Source: Deminuibacter sp966424055
GTDB lineage: Bacteria; Bacteroidota; Bacteroidia; Chitinophagales; Chitinophagaceae
Reading direction: 5' to 3'
NCBI GenBank assembly: GCA_966424055.1
Contig: CBJLMB010000015.1
Span: forward strand, 1-64,000
DNA length: 64,000 bases
In this document: positions 54,366 through 62,794 of the stretch, piece by piece
Layout: every line of letters begins with the position of its first letter
Position numbering within the stretch: the stretch's first letter is position 1
Position numbers and translations under genes: made by a program
The notes under the pieces: generated by a model
Databases searched by the model: none
Told to the model about the DNA's origin: nothing
The model's input: only the letters and a program-made list of their open reading frames with translations

Positions 54366-55661
54366 ATGCCGCTTTTTTTAAAAAAAGGCATAGCCGTTCA
54401 GGCTATGAAAGAAGCTGATACTATCGTAAAAGAAACAGTTGCCCGTATTATCCGGCAGGTAGAACAGGAAGGAGATACAGCCGTACGGCAGCTTTCAGCC
54501 ACATATGATCACTGGGCGCCTGCCAGCTTCCGGCTATCAGCAGCAGAGATCAGCGATATCGTAGCCCGCACACCTGCTGCAATAGTTGATGATATCCGTT
54601 TTGCACAGCAGCAGATACGCAGCTTTGCACAGCAGCAACGTGCCTCCATCACCGATATTGAAGTGGAAACTTTACCGGGCGTTGTACTGGGCCACAAAAA
54701 TATTCCTGTGAACAGCGTGGGCTGTTATATCCCCGGCGGAAGATACCCCATGGTGGCTTCATCGCATATGAGTATTATAACAGCGCGTGTGGCCGGCGTA
54801 CAACGCATCATCGCCTGCACACCACCCATCAACGGACAGATACCACAGGCCACTGTTTGCGCCATGAGCATGGCGGGTGCCGATGAAATTTATATATTGG
54901 GCGGTGTGCAGGCCATCGCTGCCATGGCACTTGGTACAGCAAGTATACAACCCGTTGACATGCTGGCCGGCCCCGGTAATGCTTATGTAGCTGAAGCCAA
55001 GAAACAACTGTATGGCAGGGTGGGCATCGATGTATTTGCAGGGCCTACGGAGGTACTGATCATTGCCGATGAAAGCGCCGATGCTGAAATGGTCGCCTGC
55101 GATCTGCTCGGCCAGGCCGAGCATGGCCCCACCTCCCCCGCCGCGCTGATCACCACATCTGAACAACTGGCCCACCAGGTAGAAAGCGAGATAGAAAGAC
55201 AACTGCAGCTATTACCCACCGCAGCTGTTGCCGGCGCCGCCTGGCAGCAGTATGGCAGTATCATACTCGTAAAAGAACTGGCAGAAGCAGCAGAACAGGC
55301 CAACCTGCTGGCTTATGAGCATGTACAGGTGCTCACCGCCAATACTGATTTTTTCCTGCAGCACCTCACCAATTACGGCGCCTTATTTCTAGGCCCCGAA
55401 ACCAACGTGGCTTATGGCGACAAGGTGATCGGCACCAATCATATCCTGCCCACACAAAAAGCAGCCCGTTATACCGGTGGGCTATGGGTGGGGAAATTTT
55501 TAAAGAACTGTACTTACCAGCGATGCACACCCGAAGCCAGTGTAATGATTGGCCGTTATGCCGAAAGACTATGCGAGATAGAAGGTTTTATGGCACACCG
55601 GGAACAGGCAGCACTGCGTGTACGCAGGTACGCACCTCAATTAAAGCATGAAAAGCTGTAG
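54366..55661 (+). CDS. hisD: Histidinol-dehydrogenase-family enzyme, probable catabolic paralogue
   Basis: A 431-residue HisD-family NAD-dependent dehydrogenase. The ATG at 54366 (MPLFLKKGIAV) is used; an upstream extension would include the operator. Motifs: SVGCYIPGGRYPMVASSHMS, MLAGPGNAYVAEAKK, IDVFAGPTEVLIIADE, LLGQAEHGPTSPAAL (Gln/His metal ligands), AYEHVQVL with the catalytic Glu-His pair, GDKVIGTNHILPT (Asp ligand) and EGFMAHREQA (His ligand). It is not near histidine genes; it is in an operon with a LacI regulator and behind two palindromic operators, so it probably oxidises another alcohol in a catabolic role, as other HisD paralogues do. True substrate unknown. Confidence 0.85.
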   Translation: MPLFLKKGIAVQAMKEADTIVKETVARIIRQVEQEGDTAVRQLSATYDHWAPASFRLSAAEISDIVARTPAAIVDDIRFAQQQIRSFAQQQRASITDIEVETLPGVVLGHKNIPVNSVGCYIPGGRYPMVASSHMSIITARVAGVQRIIACTPPINGQIPQATVCAMSMAGADEIYILGGVQAIAAMALGTASIQPVDMLAGPGNAYVAEAKKQLYGRVGIDVFAGPTEVLIIADESADAEMVACDLLGQAEHGPTSPAALITTSEQLAHQVESEIERQLQLLPTAAVAGAAWQQYGSIILVKELAEAAEQANLLAYEHVQVLTANTDFFLQHLTNYGALFLGPETNVAYGDKVIGTNHILPTQKAARYTGGLWVGKFLKNCTYQRCTPEASVMIGRYAERLCEIEGFMAHREQAALRVRRYAPQLKHEKL

Positions 55662-55705
55662 GGTATAATATTTTTTACTATCTATGCACCAAAGAACACA
55701 TGTAG

Positions 55706-56713
55706 ATGAAGAAGAATCCTACTTCAGAAGATGTTGCCAGGATGGCCGGTGTTTCGCAATCTACCGTGTCGCGGGTTTTTACAGGGGATGTAAATGTATC
55801 TGAGAAAAAAAAGAAAAAGATACTGGCGGCAGCAGAGAAACTGAACTATCAGCCCAATGCACATGCAAGAAGCCTGATCACCCGCAAAACGAATATGATC
55901 GGGATAGTGATGCGGAATATCCGCAATCCTTTTTACTCTGCCGTACTGGAAATATTTCACCAGCGTCTTTCTGCACTGGGCTATCACCTTATTTTTATCA
56001 ACTCCGAAAACGAGGAGATCCAGGAAAAAGAGATCAGCCTGCTGCTGGAATACAATATTGAAGGTGTTATCATCACCGATGCGCTTTTATCAGAGCCGGC
56101 GGCCCAGAAGTTCAGCCGCAGCGAGATACCTGCCATCCTGTTCAACCGCTATACAGGCCAGGGAACCAACAGTTCTGTTTTTTGCGACAATTATCTTGCC
56201 GCCAGGCAGATCGCCACCTACCTGGTTGAAACAGGCCATACTTCGGTTGCATTTATATCGGGCCCCTCCAATACTTCTACTACCATCGACCGGCTGAAGG
56301 GATTCAGGGAAGTGCTGAAGGAAAAAAAGATCAGCAATTTCACCATTGAGCCGGGGCACTATACGTATGAAAGCGGCTTCAAATGCGCACAGGAGCTGAT
56401 GTCGCGCAATAAAGGGATCAATGGTATTTTTTGTGGCAATGATATTATTGCCCTTGGTGCCATGGATGCCATCAGGCTGATGGGCTTCAGGATACCGGAA
56501 GATGTATCTGTGGTGGGATTCGATAATATCCGAATGGCCGCCTGGTCATCCTATATGCTCACTACCTGGGAGCAGCCTATTGAGGAGATGATCGACAGCG
56601 CTGTGGAGATATTGCTTGATGAGATCAATGGCAAGGCCACCGGCCCGCAAACGGTTATGCTGAAAGGACATATGGTGCTGAGAACCTCTGTCAAGAACCG
56701 GGAACAGTCCTGA
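55706..56713 (+). CDS. LacI-family regulator of the hisD unit
   Basis: A 335-residue LacI/GalR protein. The helix-turn-helix is TSEDVARMAGVSQSTVSRVF, followed by the hinge LNYQPNAHARSLITRKTN and an effector domain with VMRNIRNPFYSAVLEIFHQR, GIFCGNDIIALGAMDAIR and DVSVVGFDNIRMA. It starts 44 bases after the hisD stop. It most likely binds the ATGAATACGTATTCAT-type sites before hisD. It differs clearly from the LacI at 24240-25268, and the operators differ too, so these are two separate regulons. Confidence 0.93.
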   Translation: MKKNPTSEDVARMAGVSQSTVSRVFTGDVNVSEKKKKKILAAAEKLNYQPNAHARSLITRKTNMIGIVMRNIRNPFYSAVLEIFHQRLSALGYHLIFINSENEEIQEKEISLLLEYNIEGVIITDALLSEPAAQKFSRSEIPAILFNRYTGQGTNSSVFCDNYLAARQIATYLVETGHTSVAFISGPSNTSTTIDRLKGFREVLKEKKISNFTIEPGHYTYESGFKCAQELMSRNKGINGIFCGNDIIALGAMDAIRLMGFRIPEDVSVVGFDNIRMAAWSSYMLTTWEQPIEEMIDSAVEILLDEINGKATGPQTVMLKGHMVLRTSVKNREQS

Positions 56714-56725
56714 GCTGCAAGAGAT

Positions 56726-56797
56726 TTCTCTCGCGGAATGCGGTTCTCTCGCGGAATGGGGTTCTCTCGCGGAATGGGGTTCTCTCGCGGAATGCGC
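56726..56797. repeat. Four 18-bp direct repeats
   Basis: TTCTCTCGCGGAATGSGG occurs four times in a row just after the lacI stop, at 56726, 56744, 56762 and 56780. The fourth copy runs into the left arm of a long inverted repeat. Read on the minus strand it gives a six-residue periodic open frame, which is a consequence of the 18-bp period and not a credible gene. Confidence 0.85.
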
Positions 56798-57012
56798 GGA
56801 AAACGCAGAAACGAAAATGTTTTTCATCCCATGATAATAGCAGCACACTTAAGCATTTCATGACTGCCTACTGAGGACTGCCGATTGCCGACTGAGGACT
56901 GGCGACTGCAGACTGCAACTGCAGACTAATGTCCTGCTAAATAGAATCAATTGTTTTGCGAGGCCATTCTGAAAATGATCATCCTTCTGCGTTTTCCGCG
57001 CATTCCGCGAGA
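56783..57012. repeat. 28-bp perfect inverted repeat enclosing ACTGCCT-type repeats
   Basis: The 28 bases at 56783-56810 (starting TCTCGCGGAATGCGCGG) are the exact reverse complement of 56985-57012. The 174 bases between contain ACTGCCTACTGAGG and GACTGCCGATTGCC words at 56862-56928 and no gene. A small non-coding mobile element (MITE-like) or the outer arms of convergent hairpins are possible. The rest of this 419-base gap shows no gene. Confidence 0.75.
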
Positions 57013-57132
57013 TGCATTCCCCCCACTTCAGCTCCGGATACTCCAGGCAAGTAAAAAAAGGGAGACGACATGTGTTCAGGCAAGTACTGGACCCGTCAGA
57101 TCCTGACACCGCATCTCCCCCTTTGATGCACA

Positions 57133-57681
57133 TTAGAAGTTAATACTGAACTTACCGTTGGCTACAGTTTTGGTTGTTGTACGGTCATAATTACATATTT
57201 TACCACTGAAACTACCTTCAGCATGATGGTCATCGGCTTTGGTAACTGTGATAGTGCCGGGTTGCTGCCCATCCGGCATATTGGCACTGTCAAAAGCATT
57301 GTTACTGGCACTACCCGCACTGAGATCGATGAAATAGGTCAGCTCAGCATGGTAATGCCCGTCGCTTCCAAAGGATAAAGGATAGGTGCCAGCCGCCAGC
57401 TTCCCGTTGGTGAGCAATACCATCAGGTCAAAATCGCTTTTATCACTGATCCCCCTGATCGATATAGAGGGCTGCACACCTGTACTGGGGTCACCTGCAT
57501 AAGTACGCACTTTTATGGTGGAGGCAGTATAGGTACTGCCATCGATACTGGTGGTAAAACTATTATCACCCGGTGGCGGATTATTTGTACCCGGATCGGT
57601 TTTACTTTTTGAGCACGACGCTGCCAGTACTGTCATCGCAACTGCACAGGAAAGAAGATAGGTTTTCATACTGCTGTTCAT
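57133..57681 (-). CDS. Lipoprotein of unknown function
   Basis: About 182 residues; the ATG at 57681 (MNSSMKTYLLSCAVAMTVLA) or 57669 gives a lipoprotein signal with Cys in ASCSKSK. The mature part is Ser/Thr/Gly-rich and beta-type (FTTSIDGSTYTASTIKV, GTITVTKADDHHAEGSFSGK), of the general kind of small Bacteroidota beta-sandwich lipoproteins with a repeated F-G-K strand pattern. No enzyme motif. A longer upstream frame would overlap the preceding metallopeptidase-like gene by 4 bases. Likely co-expressed with that gene. Confidence 0.7.
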   Translation of the reverse strand: MNSSMKTYLLSCAVAMTVLAASCSKSKTDPGTNNPPPGDNSFTTSIDGSTYTASTIKVRTYAGDPSTGVQPSISIRGISDKSDFDLMVLLTNGKLAAGTYPLSFGSDGHYHAELTYFIDLSAGSASNNAFDSANMPDGQQPGTITVTKADDHHAEGSFSGKICNYDRTTTKTVANGKFSINF

Positions 57682-57767
57682 TTTATTATTCACTGAAAAA
57701 TGGATTAGGCTCCCGGGCAAAGGGGTAATACCCGGATGATCATAAGCAGTAAATAAAATGGTATGGA

Positions 57768-58649
57768 TCATTTATGAGGGTAAAGGCTTTTGATATATAC
57801 CTGGCTCAGGTTTTTGGGGTAGCTCACTTCTTCAAAAACCGTACTGGTCCTGGCCCCGATATCGGTATGTATTTTACTGTTGAATAGGTCATGCAGTTGG
57901 GCATAGGTATAATGCACGTTGTTATTGAGCTCATATACCGCTGTTTGCAGGCCTGCATAGGCCGCGTTCAGCCGCTGCTTCGGCGTACCATGATGCAGGG
58001 GACTATTGTAATCATAGTCACCGCTGGCATAAATGGCATTGTAATAGGTCTGTATCTGGTTCCAGTACCATTGTTTGGCCAGTCCCATATAATACCCGGA
58101 AAAGAAATCGGCTTCCAGCTCTTTATAAGCAGGCTGAGCATAGTCGTTCCAGCCAAGTGTAAACTGTACCCTGTGACCCCATTCATGTGCCAGCACACCA
58201 TCTACAGGCAAGGGTGATGCGCTGTGATCGGGCAACAGGCTGAATTGTTTTACCAGGTAGTAAAACATGTAATAGCCAAAAAGAATATTGCCATCGGGAG
58301 TAGCGTAGGCATTTTTATCCGCTTCTTTGGTTTCGTATAGGATATATACATTAGCGCCGATCCCCTGCCAGAAGCTCTTCTGATTGCCTACCTCACCACT
58401 TAAAAACTGGTCGTTCTGTGTATTGTTCAGCGTATTACCTAAAGTACCCGAATTGGATAATCCGGAAGCATATCCCAGGCAGCCGGCCATTTCCCGGCAG
58501 GAGCCATCGCTTTCGGTTGCGTTTGCATTATAATTGAAGGAATGAGGATCGGTGCAGCCTTTAACAGAACTGGTGGTGGCATCATTTTTTTTACTGCAAG
58601 CCATCACCGATACAACCAGTGCACCAAGCAACAGAATATGTGTTTTCAT
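57768..58649 (-). CDS. Zincin-type lipoprotein with HEWGH motif and CTDP..DGSC segment
   Basis: A 293-residue lipoprotein (MKTHILLLGALVVSVMAC, Cys at residue 18). Near residue 30 is GCTDPHSFNYNANATESDGS, a short Asp/Asn-rich motif of the CTDPxAxNYNxxAxxDDGSC type found on surface proteins of marine and soil Bacteroidota. The catalytic-looking core is VLAHEWGHRVQF, an HExxH zinc site, followed by KELEADFFSGYYMG, whose Glu or Asp could be the third ligand. A neutral zinc metallopeptidase is likely. It lies 196 bases behind the response-regulator gene, with two hairpins in the gap. Confidence 0.75.
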   Translation of the reverse strand: MKTHILLLGALVVSVMACSKKNDATTSSVKGCTDPHSFNYNANATESDGSCREMAGCLGYASGLSNSGTLGNTLNNTQNDQFLSGEVGNQKSFWQGIGANVYILYETKEADKNAYATPDGNILFGYYMFYYLVKQFSLLPDHSASPLPVDGVLAHEWGHRVQFTLGWNDYAQPAYKELEADFFSGYYMGLAKQWYWNQIQTYYNAIYASGDYDYNSPLHHGTPKQRLNAAYAGLQTAVYELNNNVHYTYAQLHDLFNSKIHTDIGARTSTVFEEVSYPKNLSQVYIKSLYPHK

Positions 58650-58798
58650 AATTCAGGCTTAAACTTAAATAAGTAAACATTGTTTGCTGAAGCCTGCCGT
58701 TTGCAGGGTATGATCAAAGCAGCAGCGGCTTTCATTTCACACTGTAAAGAAAATTAAAAGCAAACAACCAGCCTATACCGTAAACTGAGTGTTTTGTT

Positions 58799-58820
58799 TT
58801 CTACCTGGTTCCAGGTAGAA
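58799..58820. terminator. Perfect 10-bp hairpin between the response regulator and the zincin gene
   Basis: TTCTACCTGG-TT-CCAGGTAGAA, a 10-bp stem with a 2-base loop, 26 bases past the response-regulator stop. A second short hairpin CCTGC/GCAGG lies at 58693-58707. No T-run follows on the minus strand, so a protein-binding palindrome is also possible. Confidence 0.5.
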
Positions 58821-58845
58821 ACAGGCAAACCGGCAGGGAAGTTTT

Positions 58846-59478
58846 TTATATGAGGCCATGTTCCAATGCTATTTTTATCAACCCGGCAGCTGTGCTTACA
58901 TCAAATTTCTGCATCATGTTGCGCCGGTGTGTTTCCACTGTGAGCGGGCTCAGGGAAAGTGCTTCTGCCATTTGTACTGTTGTTTTACCTTCTGCTACCA
59001 GTGACAGTATTTCTTTTTCACGGCGCGTTAATTTAGGCAGCTGTAAATGAATGTCTGCGGGCGCCGCCGTCATCGCCTGCTGCACATCATCACCAAAATA
59101 AAGACTGTTGGCAAATACTGCGCGGATGGCATTCTCCAGTTCCATATCCGTTGCGCTTTTCAGCAGGTAGCCCGAAGCGCCATTCTGTATCATGCGGGTA
59201 ATGGTGCTTCTTTCATTGTGCGTACTCGGCGCAATTATTTTTACCAGGGGGAATTTTTTCCGGATGATCCGGCATAGTTCAAAGCCATTCATCCCAGGCA
59301 GGTTGATATCCAGCATCACCACATCCACAGCACAGGAAGCCAGGTGGTCCAGGGCATCAGCGCCCCTGGTAAAACTGCCTTCTATTGTTATGTCCGCAGT
59401 ATTTTTCAGCAAAGCTTTCAGTCCTTCCAGTACCATCTGGTGATCATCCACAATTACCAGTTTTATTGGTTTAGTCAT
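58846..59478 (-). CDS. LuxR/NarL-type response regulator
   Basis: A 210-residue response regulator. The receiver domain has LVIVDDHQMVLEGLKALL, the phospho-acceptor Asp in DVVMLDINLPGMNGF, a Ser/Thr in APSTHNE and Lys in GYLLKSAT. The C-terminal helix-turn-helix is LTRREKEILSLVAEGKTTVQ then SLSPLTVETHRRNMMQKF. It overlaps the sensor kinase gene by 8 bases, so the two form a coupled two-component pair. Regulated genes are unknown; nothing ties it to the sugar genes beyond proximity. Confidence 0.95.
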   Translation of the reverse strand: MTKPIKLVIVDDHQMVLEGLKALLKNTADITIEGSFTRGADALDHLASCAVDVVMLDINLPGMNGFELCRIIRKKFPLVKIIAPSTHNERSTITRMIQNGASGYLLKSATDMELENAIRAVFANSLYFGDDVQQAMTAAPADIHLQLPKLTRREKEILSLVAEGKTTVQMAEALSLSPLTVETHRRNMMQKFDVSTAAGLIKIALEHGLI

Positions 59479-61480
59479 AGCTGTTTACATTTAAATCAAC
59501 GACAACGGTTGTGCCGACACCTGCCTGCGACTGCACATCCATATTTCCTTTCAGGTATTGTATACGGCTTTGAACATTGAACAAACCCATGCCTGTTTTT
59601 TTTGTCAGCTGGCTGGTATCAAATCCCCTGCCATTGTCTTCAACCGTTATATTGATCCGGCTTTTTTCCTGGAAGCATTGCACCAGCACTTCGGTGGCAT
59701 GTGCATGTTTACAAGCATTGGCCACCAGCTCCTGCACAATACGGTAAATGGTCAGCTGCTCCTGCATGGGAATACCCGTGTCGAGACGGGCGGCATAAAA
59801 ACTGATACTGGTTTGCGGTGTCTGCAGCGCTTCACATAGATCTTTCAATGCCTCTTCCAGTCCGAAGCGTAATAAATTTTCAGGCATCAGGTTATGGGCA
59901 ATACGGCGCAGTTCTTTTACAGATGATCCCAGCTGCTGTATCACCGGCTCCAGTTCTGTTACCACGCTGCGTTTATTATCCGCAATACTGCGCAGCCTGA
60001 GGTTGATACCGCTGAGCATACCGCCCAACCCATCGTGCAGGTCGCCGGAAAGGCGGGCACGCTCCCGCTCCTGTCCTTCCAGCATGGCATTGTACAGCAA
60101 TAATTTTTTTTCTTTTTCCAGTTCTTTCAGCTGTTGCTGGTGAAGTACATCCCGTTGCTGGGCGATACGCTTCCTGTTTTTTGCGCTGATATAAAAAACA
60201 GCCAGCAGCAATGCAGCCAGTGATAATCCGCCAACCAGCAATACCATGGTAAACCTGTCGCGGTTCAATGCCAGCTGCTGCTGCTTTGCGGTGTTTTGCA
60301 GCTGCAGTATTTCCTTTTCTTTTCTTTCGGCCTGGAACCGTTGCTCCATGGCGGTGAGCTTTACTTTCTCTTCATCCTTATGCACACTGTCGGCCAGCGA
60401 TGAATATTTTTCCAGCCATTGCAGGGCTGCCGTATTATTCCCGGCAAGCTTTTCTATTTCGTACAAGGCATTATACGTTACCAGCCAGTTGGCAGCCTGT
60501 GTATCATTTATCTCCCTGCTGATGTTCATAATAGTGTACATCGCAGCCCTGGCAGCTGCATATTTTTTCTGTTCTTTTAAAATAGTGTACTGCCCGAAAT
60601 ACAGATCGAGTGAGGAGTATTTATCTTCGTTCTGCTGCGCTTTGGCAATACCTTTATTGTAACTGTCAAGCGCCAGCTCTTTAAAACCCTGTTGCTGGTA
60701 ACAATATCCTTCGGCATAATAATATTTCAGCCATGCATAAGATTGGCTATCGTTTTTCAGCATCTCTGCTGCAGTATGTAAAAAAGAACCTGCTTCATCA
60801 AAACGCTTCAGCTCTGTTAAGCAGATGGCCAGGCTGGCATAATCGACAGCCACGGGTTCGTACCTGCTGGTCCAGTGGTGTTCCAGCAGCTCTTTTTTGT
60901 AGTAATAAACAGCTTTATCGTATTGTTCTATATTTTTAAAATAGTTGCCCAATGCACCATAAACAAAAGCGACCTTCTCTTCATTTTTGGCTGCTTCATA
61001 ATAAGGCAATGCCTTTTTCAGCATAATGTCCATGGCATCCTTATCATTGCCGCGCCGCTGGTTGACAGTAGAAACCTGGAACCAGATATTGCCCAGTAAC
61101 AGCAGGCTTTTTTGCGCTGTATCCTTTTCCAGCAATACTTTCCCCGCATTCAGCTCATCCAGGGCAGGGTTGAACAGGCGCTGGTTGAGCAGCGCAGTAC
61201 CTTCTTCAAATTTTGACAGTGCCATGCCAAAATGGTTATTTATACGGGAGAACAAAGCATATGCTGTACGGGAATAATATAGTGCCCTGGTACTATCGGT
61301 AGCACTCCAGTAACGGGCCAGCCTGGTCATGGTCATCGCCTTTGCAGAATCTGTTTGTGCGGCGTTCAATGCAGCTTCCAGCGTATCGCGCATTTGCTGG
61401 CGATTGGCAAGCTCCTGTGCACCGGCTTGATGCAATAAATTCATCACCAGGCAACACAATAGAATTAATATATATCGCAT
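59471..61480 (-). CDS. TPR-domain sensor histidine kinase (NarL-type partner)
   Basis: A 669-residue kinase. An N-terminal signal peptide (MRYILILLCCLVMNLLHQAGA) leads a periplasmic array of TPR-like helical repeats (for example NIWFQVSTVNQRRGNDKDAM, YAEGYCYQQQGFKELALDSY). One membrane span (TMVLLVGGLSLAALLLAVFYI, about residue 410) is followed by a coiled segment, the HisKA_3 phosphorylation site in ARLSGDLHDGLGGMLSG and an ATPase domain with NACKHAHA, VEDNGRGFD and GMGLFNVQSR. It phosphorylates the response regulator encoded 8 bases overlapping downstream. The start codon lies in a CATCAGG/CCTGATG inverted repeat. Confidence 0.93.
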   Translation of the reverse strand: MRYILILLCCLVMNLLHQAGAQELANRQQMRDTLEAALNAAQTDSAKAMTMTRLARYWSATDSTRALYYSRTAYALFSRINNHFGMALSKFEEGTALLNQRLFNPALDELNAGKVLLEKDTAQKSLLLLGNIWFQVSTVNQRRGNDKDAMDIMLKKALPYYEAAKNEEKVAFVYGALGNYFKNIEQYDKAVYYYKKELLEHHWTSRYEPVAVDYASLAICLTELKRFDEAGSFLHTAAEMLKNDSQSYAWLKYYYAEGYCYQQQGFKELALDSYNKGIAKAQQNEDKYSSLDLYFGQYTILKEQKKYAAARAAMYTIMNISREINDTQAANWLVTYNALYEIEKLAGNNTAALQWLEKYSSLADSVHKDEEKVKLTAMEQRFQAERKEKEILQLQNTAKQQQLALNRDRFTMVLLVGGLSLAALLLAVFYISAKNRKRIAQQRDVLHQQQLKELEKEKKLLLYNAMLEGQERERARLSGDLHDGLGGMLSGINLRLRSIADNKRSVVTELEPVIQQLGSSVKELRRIAHNLMPENLLRFGLEEALKDLCEALQTPQTSISFYAARLDTGIPMQEQLTIYRIVQELVANACKHAHATEVLVQCFQEKSRINITVEDNGRGFDTSQLTKKTGMGLFNVQSRIQYLKGNMDVQSQAGVGTTVVVDLNVNSYD

Positions 61481-61781
61481 CAGGGTAAGCGATTTTAGTA
61501 AGTTTTGTAAACAATGCCTGATGACCTGGCCCGGAAGGGTTGTTCATGAAGCAAAACAGGGAGTGGGATTGAATTATTTAACCGCTGCCTGTTACCCGGT
61601 ATCTGAAATGCCGGCAATATTGCAGCCTTGTACTTATATATAAAAAGTAATATATAAAATAAAGTTACTAAAACTTCCACACGAATAGTGGTAATGGCAG
61701 CCTGAAAAAGGGATGGACGGGGCCTGCGGACCAAGCGCGGTACAGTACGGTGGTCAATTAAAATAGTGGCCTGGTAAAAAA
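61481..61781. other. Leader/intergenic region before the histidine kinase
   Basis: About 300 bases with no gene. An AT-rich tract (61637-61665, TATATAAAAAGTAATATATA) may hold the promoter but no exact TAnnTTTG box is seen. CCTGATG at 61517-61523 is complementary to CATCAGG at 61478-61484, which contains the kinase start codon. Confidence 0.5.
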
Positions 61782-62150
61782 TCAAATATCGCGGAGCAGT
61801 GTTTTTACTTTTTCCAATAATTCATCCGGCACAAAAGTACGGTTCAGGTAAGCATCTGCATCGGGATGGTTGTTACCGGCAACGATCTCCGTCTCTTCAT
61901 ATTCTTCTGTAATAACCAGCAATACAGTACCCGATAAACGTTTGTGTTGAAGTGTTTTCAGCGAAACAGGGTCTTTCATAAAAGGATGGCCTGCAGCAGC
62001 TATCACCAGGTCGTAGGGTTGAATATCGAGTGCCAGTGATACCTCTTCCTTACCGGGCGCACCATATACTTTATAACCTTCTTCTGTTAACAGATGGCCT
62101 ATGCGGTTGAGCAATTGCAAATCGCTCTCCATGATCAAAACTTTTTTCAT
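61782..62150 (-). CDS. Degenerate response-regulator receiver protein
   Basis: A 122-residue stand-alone receiver-like protein: MKKVLIMESDLQLLNRIGHL at the N-terminus keeps one acidic residue, but the phospho-acceptor strand reads PYDLVIAAAGHPF where a working receiver has DLVxxDxxMP, so the Asp is replaced by Ala. The conserved Lys near the end is also not obvious (NRTFVPDELLEKV). It is probably a pseudo-receiver acting by protein binding rather than phosphorylation. It lies 300 bases upstream of the histidine kinase in the same orientation. Confidence 0.75.
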   Translation of the reverse strand: MKKVLIMESDLQLLNRIGHLLTEEGYKVYGAPGKEEVSLALDIQPYDLVIAAAGHPFMKDPVSLKTLQHKRLSGTVLLVITEEYEETEIVAGNNHPDADAYLNRTFVPDELLEKVKTLLRDI

Positions 62151-62414
62151 GTTCAGTGCAATGTCTAATTAGCAGAACCCAATGCCGTTCAGCAAAACAT
62201 ATTGGAGAGCGGAAGGGCTTGGGGTTTGTATGCTAGAAATGCAAAGCCCGTACCAGAAGCAAACAGTTAAAAAGCAAGTTAGCAGCAATAGCGCATAAAC
62301 AATCGTTTGCATTAATCTTTTATTAAGCACTGCGCCCTGTTTCAGCTTTCTTTCAGGAAGTTTTAATTATACTTTATCTCTTATATCAAACGGAACCGTG
62401 GGCAGTCATCAGCA
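62151..62414. other. Intergenic stretch, nothing recognised
   Basis: Between the pseudo-receiver start and the tandem repeats there is no supported gene. The stretch 62335-62385 is AT-rich and could contain a promoter reading toward the pseudo-receiver, but no consensus box was found. Confidence 0.4.
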
Positions 62415-62772
62415 GGCAGTTTGCAGCCTTACACAAGTATATTCACCCCAACTAGCGATTCACCACTAGCCACTAGCGCCGGTGTTCAACCAACAGCAGG
62501 AGTTACCAGCCTACATAAGTATATTCACCCCCAACCAGCGATTCACCACTAGCCACTAGCGCCGGTGTTCAACTAACAGCGGGCAGTTTGCAGCCTTACA
62601 CAAGTATATTCACCCCAACTAGCGATTCACCACTAGCCACTAGCGCCGGTGTTCAACCAACAGCAGGAGTTACCAGCCTACATAAGTATATTCACCCCCA
62701 ACCAGCGATTCACCACTAGCCACTAGCGCCGGTGTTTAACCAACAGCAGACAGTTTGCAGCCTTACATTATT
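62415..62772. repeat. 167-bp higher-order tandem repeat (A-B-A-B-A')
   Basis: Two related units of about 84 bp alternate. Unit A starts GGCAGTTTGCAGCC at 62415 and 62582; unit B starts GAGTTACCAGCC at 62500 and 62667; a partial A begins near 62747. All four full units share a core starting GCGATTCACCACTAGCC at 62455, 62538, 62622 and 62705. GCGATTCAC is also the start of the hairpin element at 25.6 kb, so the two repeat families seem related. The array ends 22 bases before the M20 gene stop. Confidence 0.85.
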
Positions 62773-62794
62773 CTATCCTGGGAAAAAAGAAACC

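Noticed and set aside
56546..56848. Minus-strand open frame with repeated SAREPH residues
   Set aside because: The periodic peptide is produced by four 18-bp DNA repeats and overlaps the lacI 3' end; no start context or homology supports a gene.
62415..62772. CRISPR array
   Set aside because: Units are contiguous and about 84 bp with alternating types; there are no unique spacers of constant length and no cas genes.
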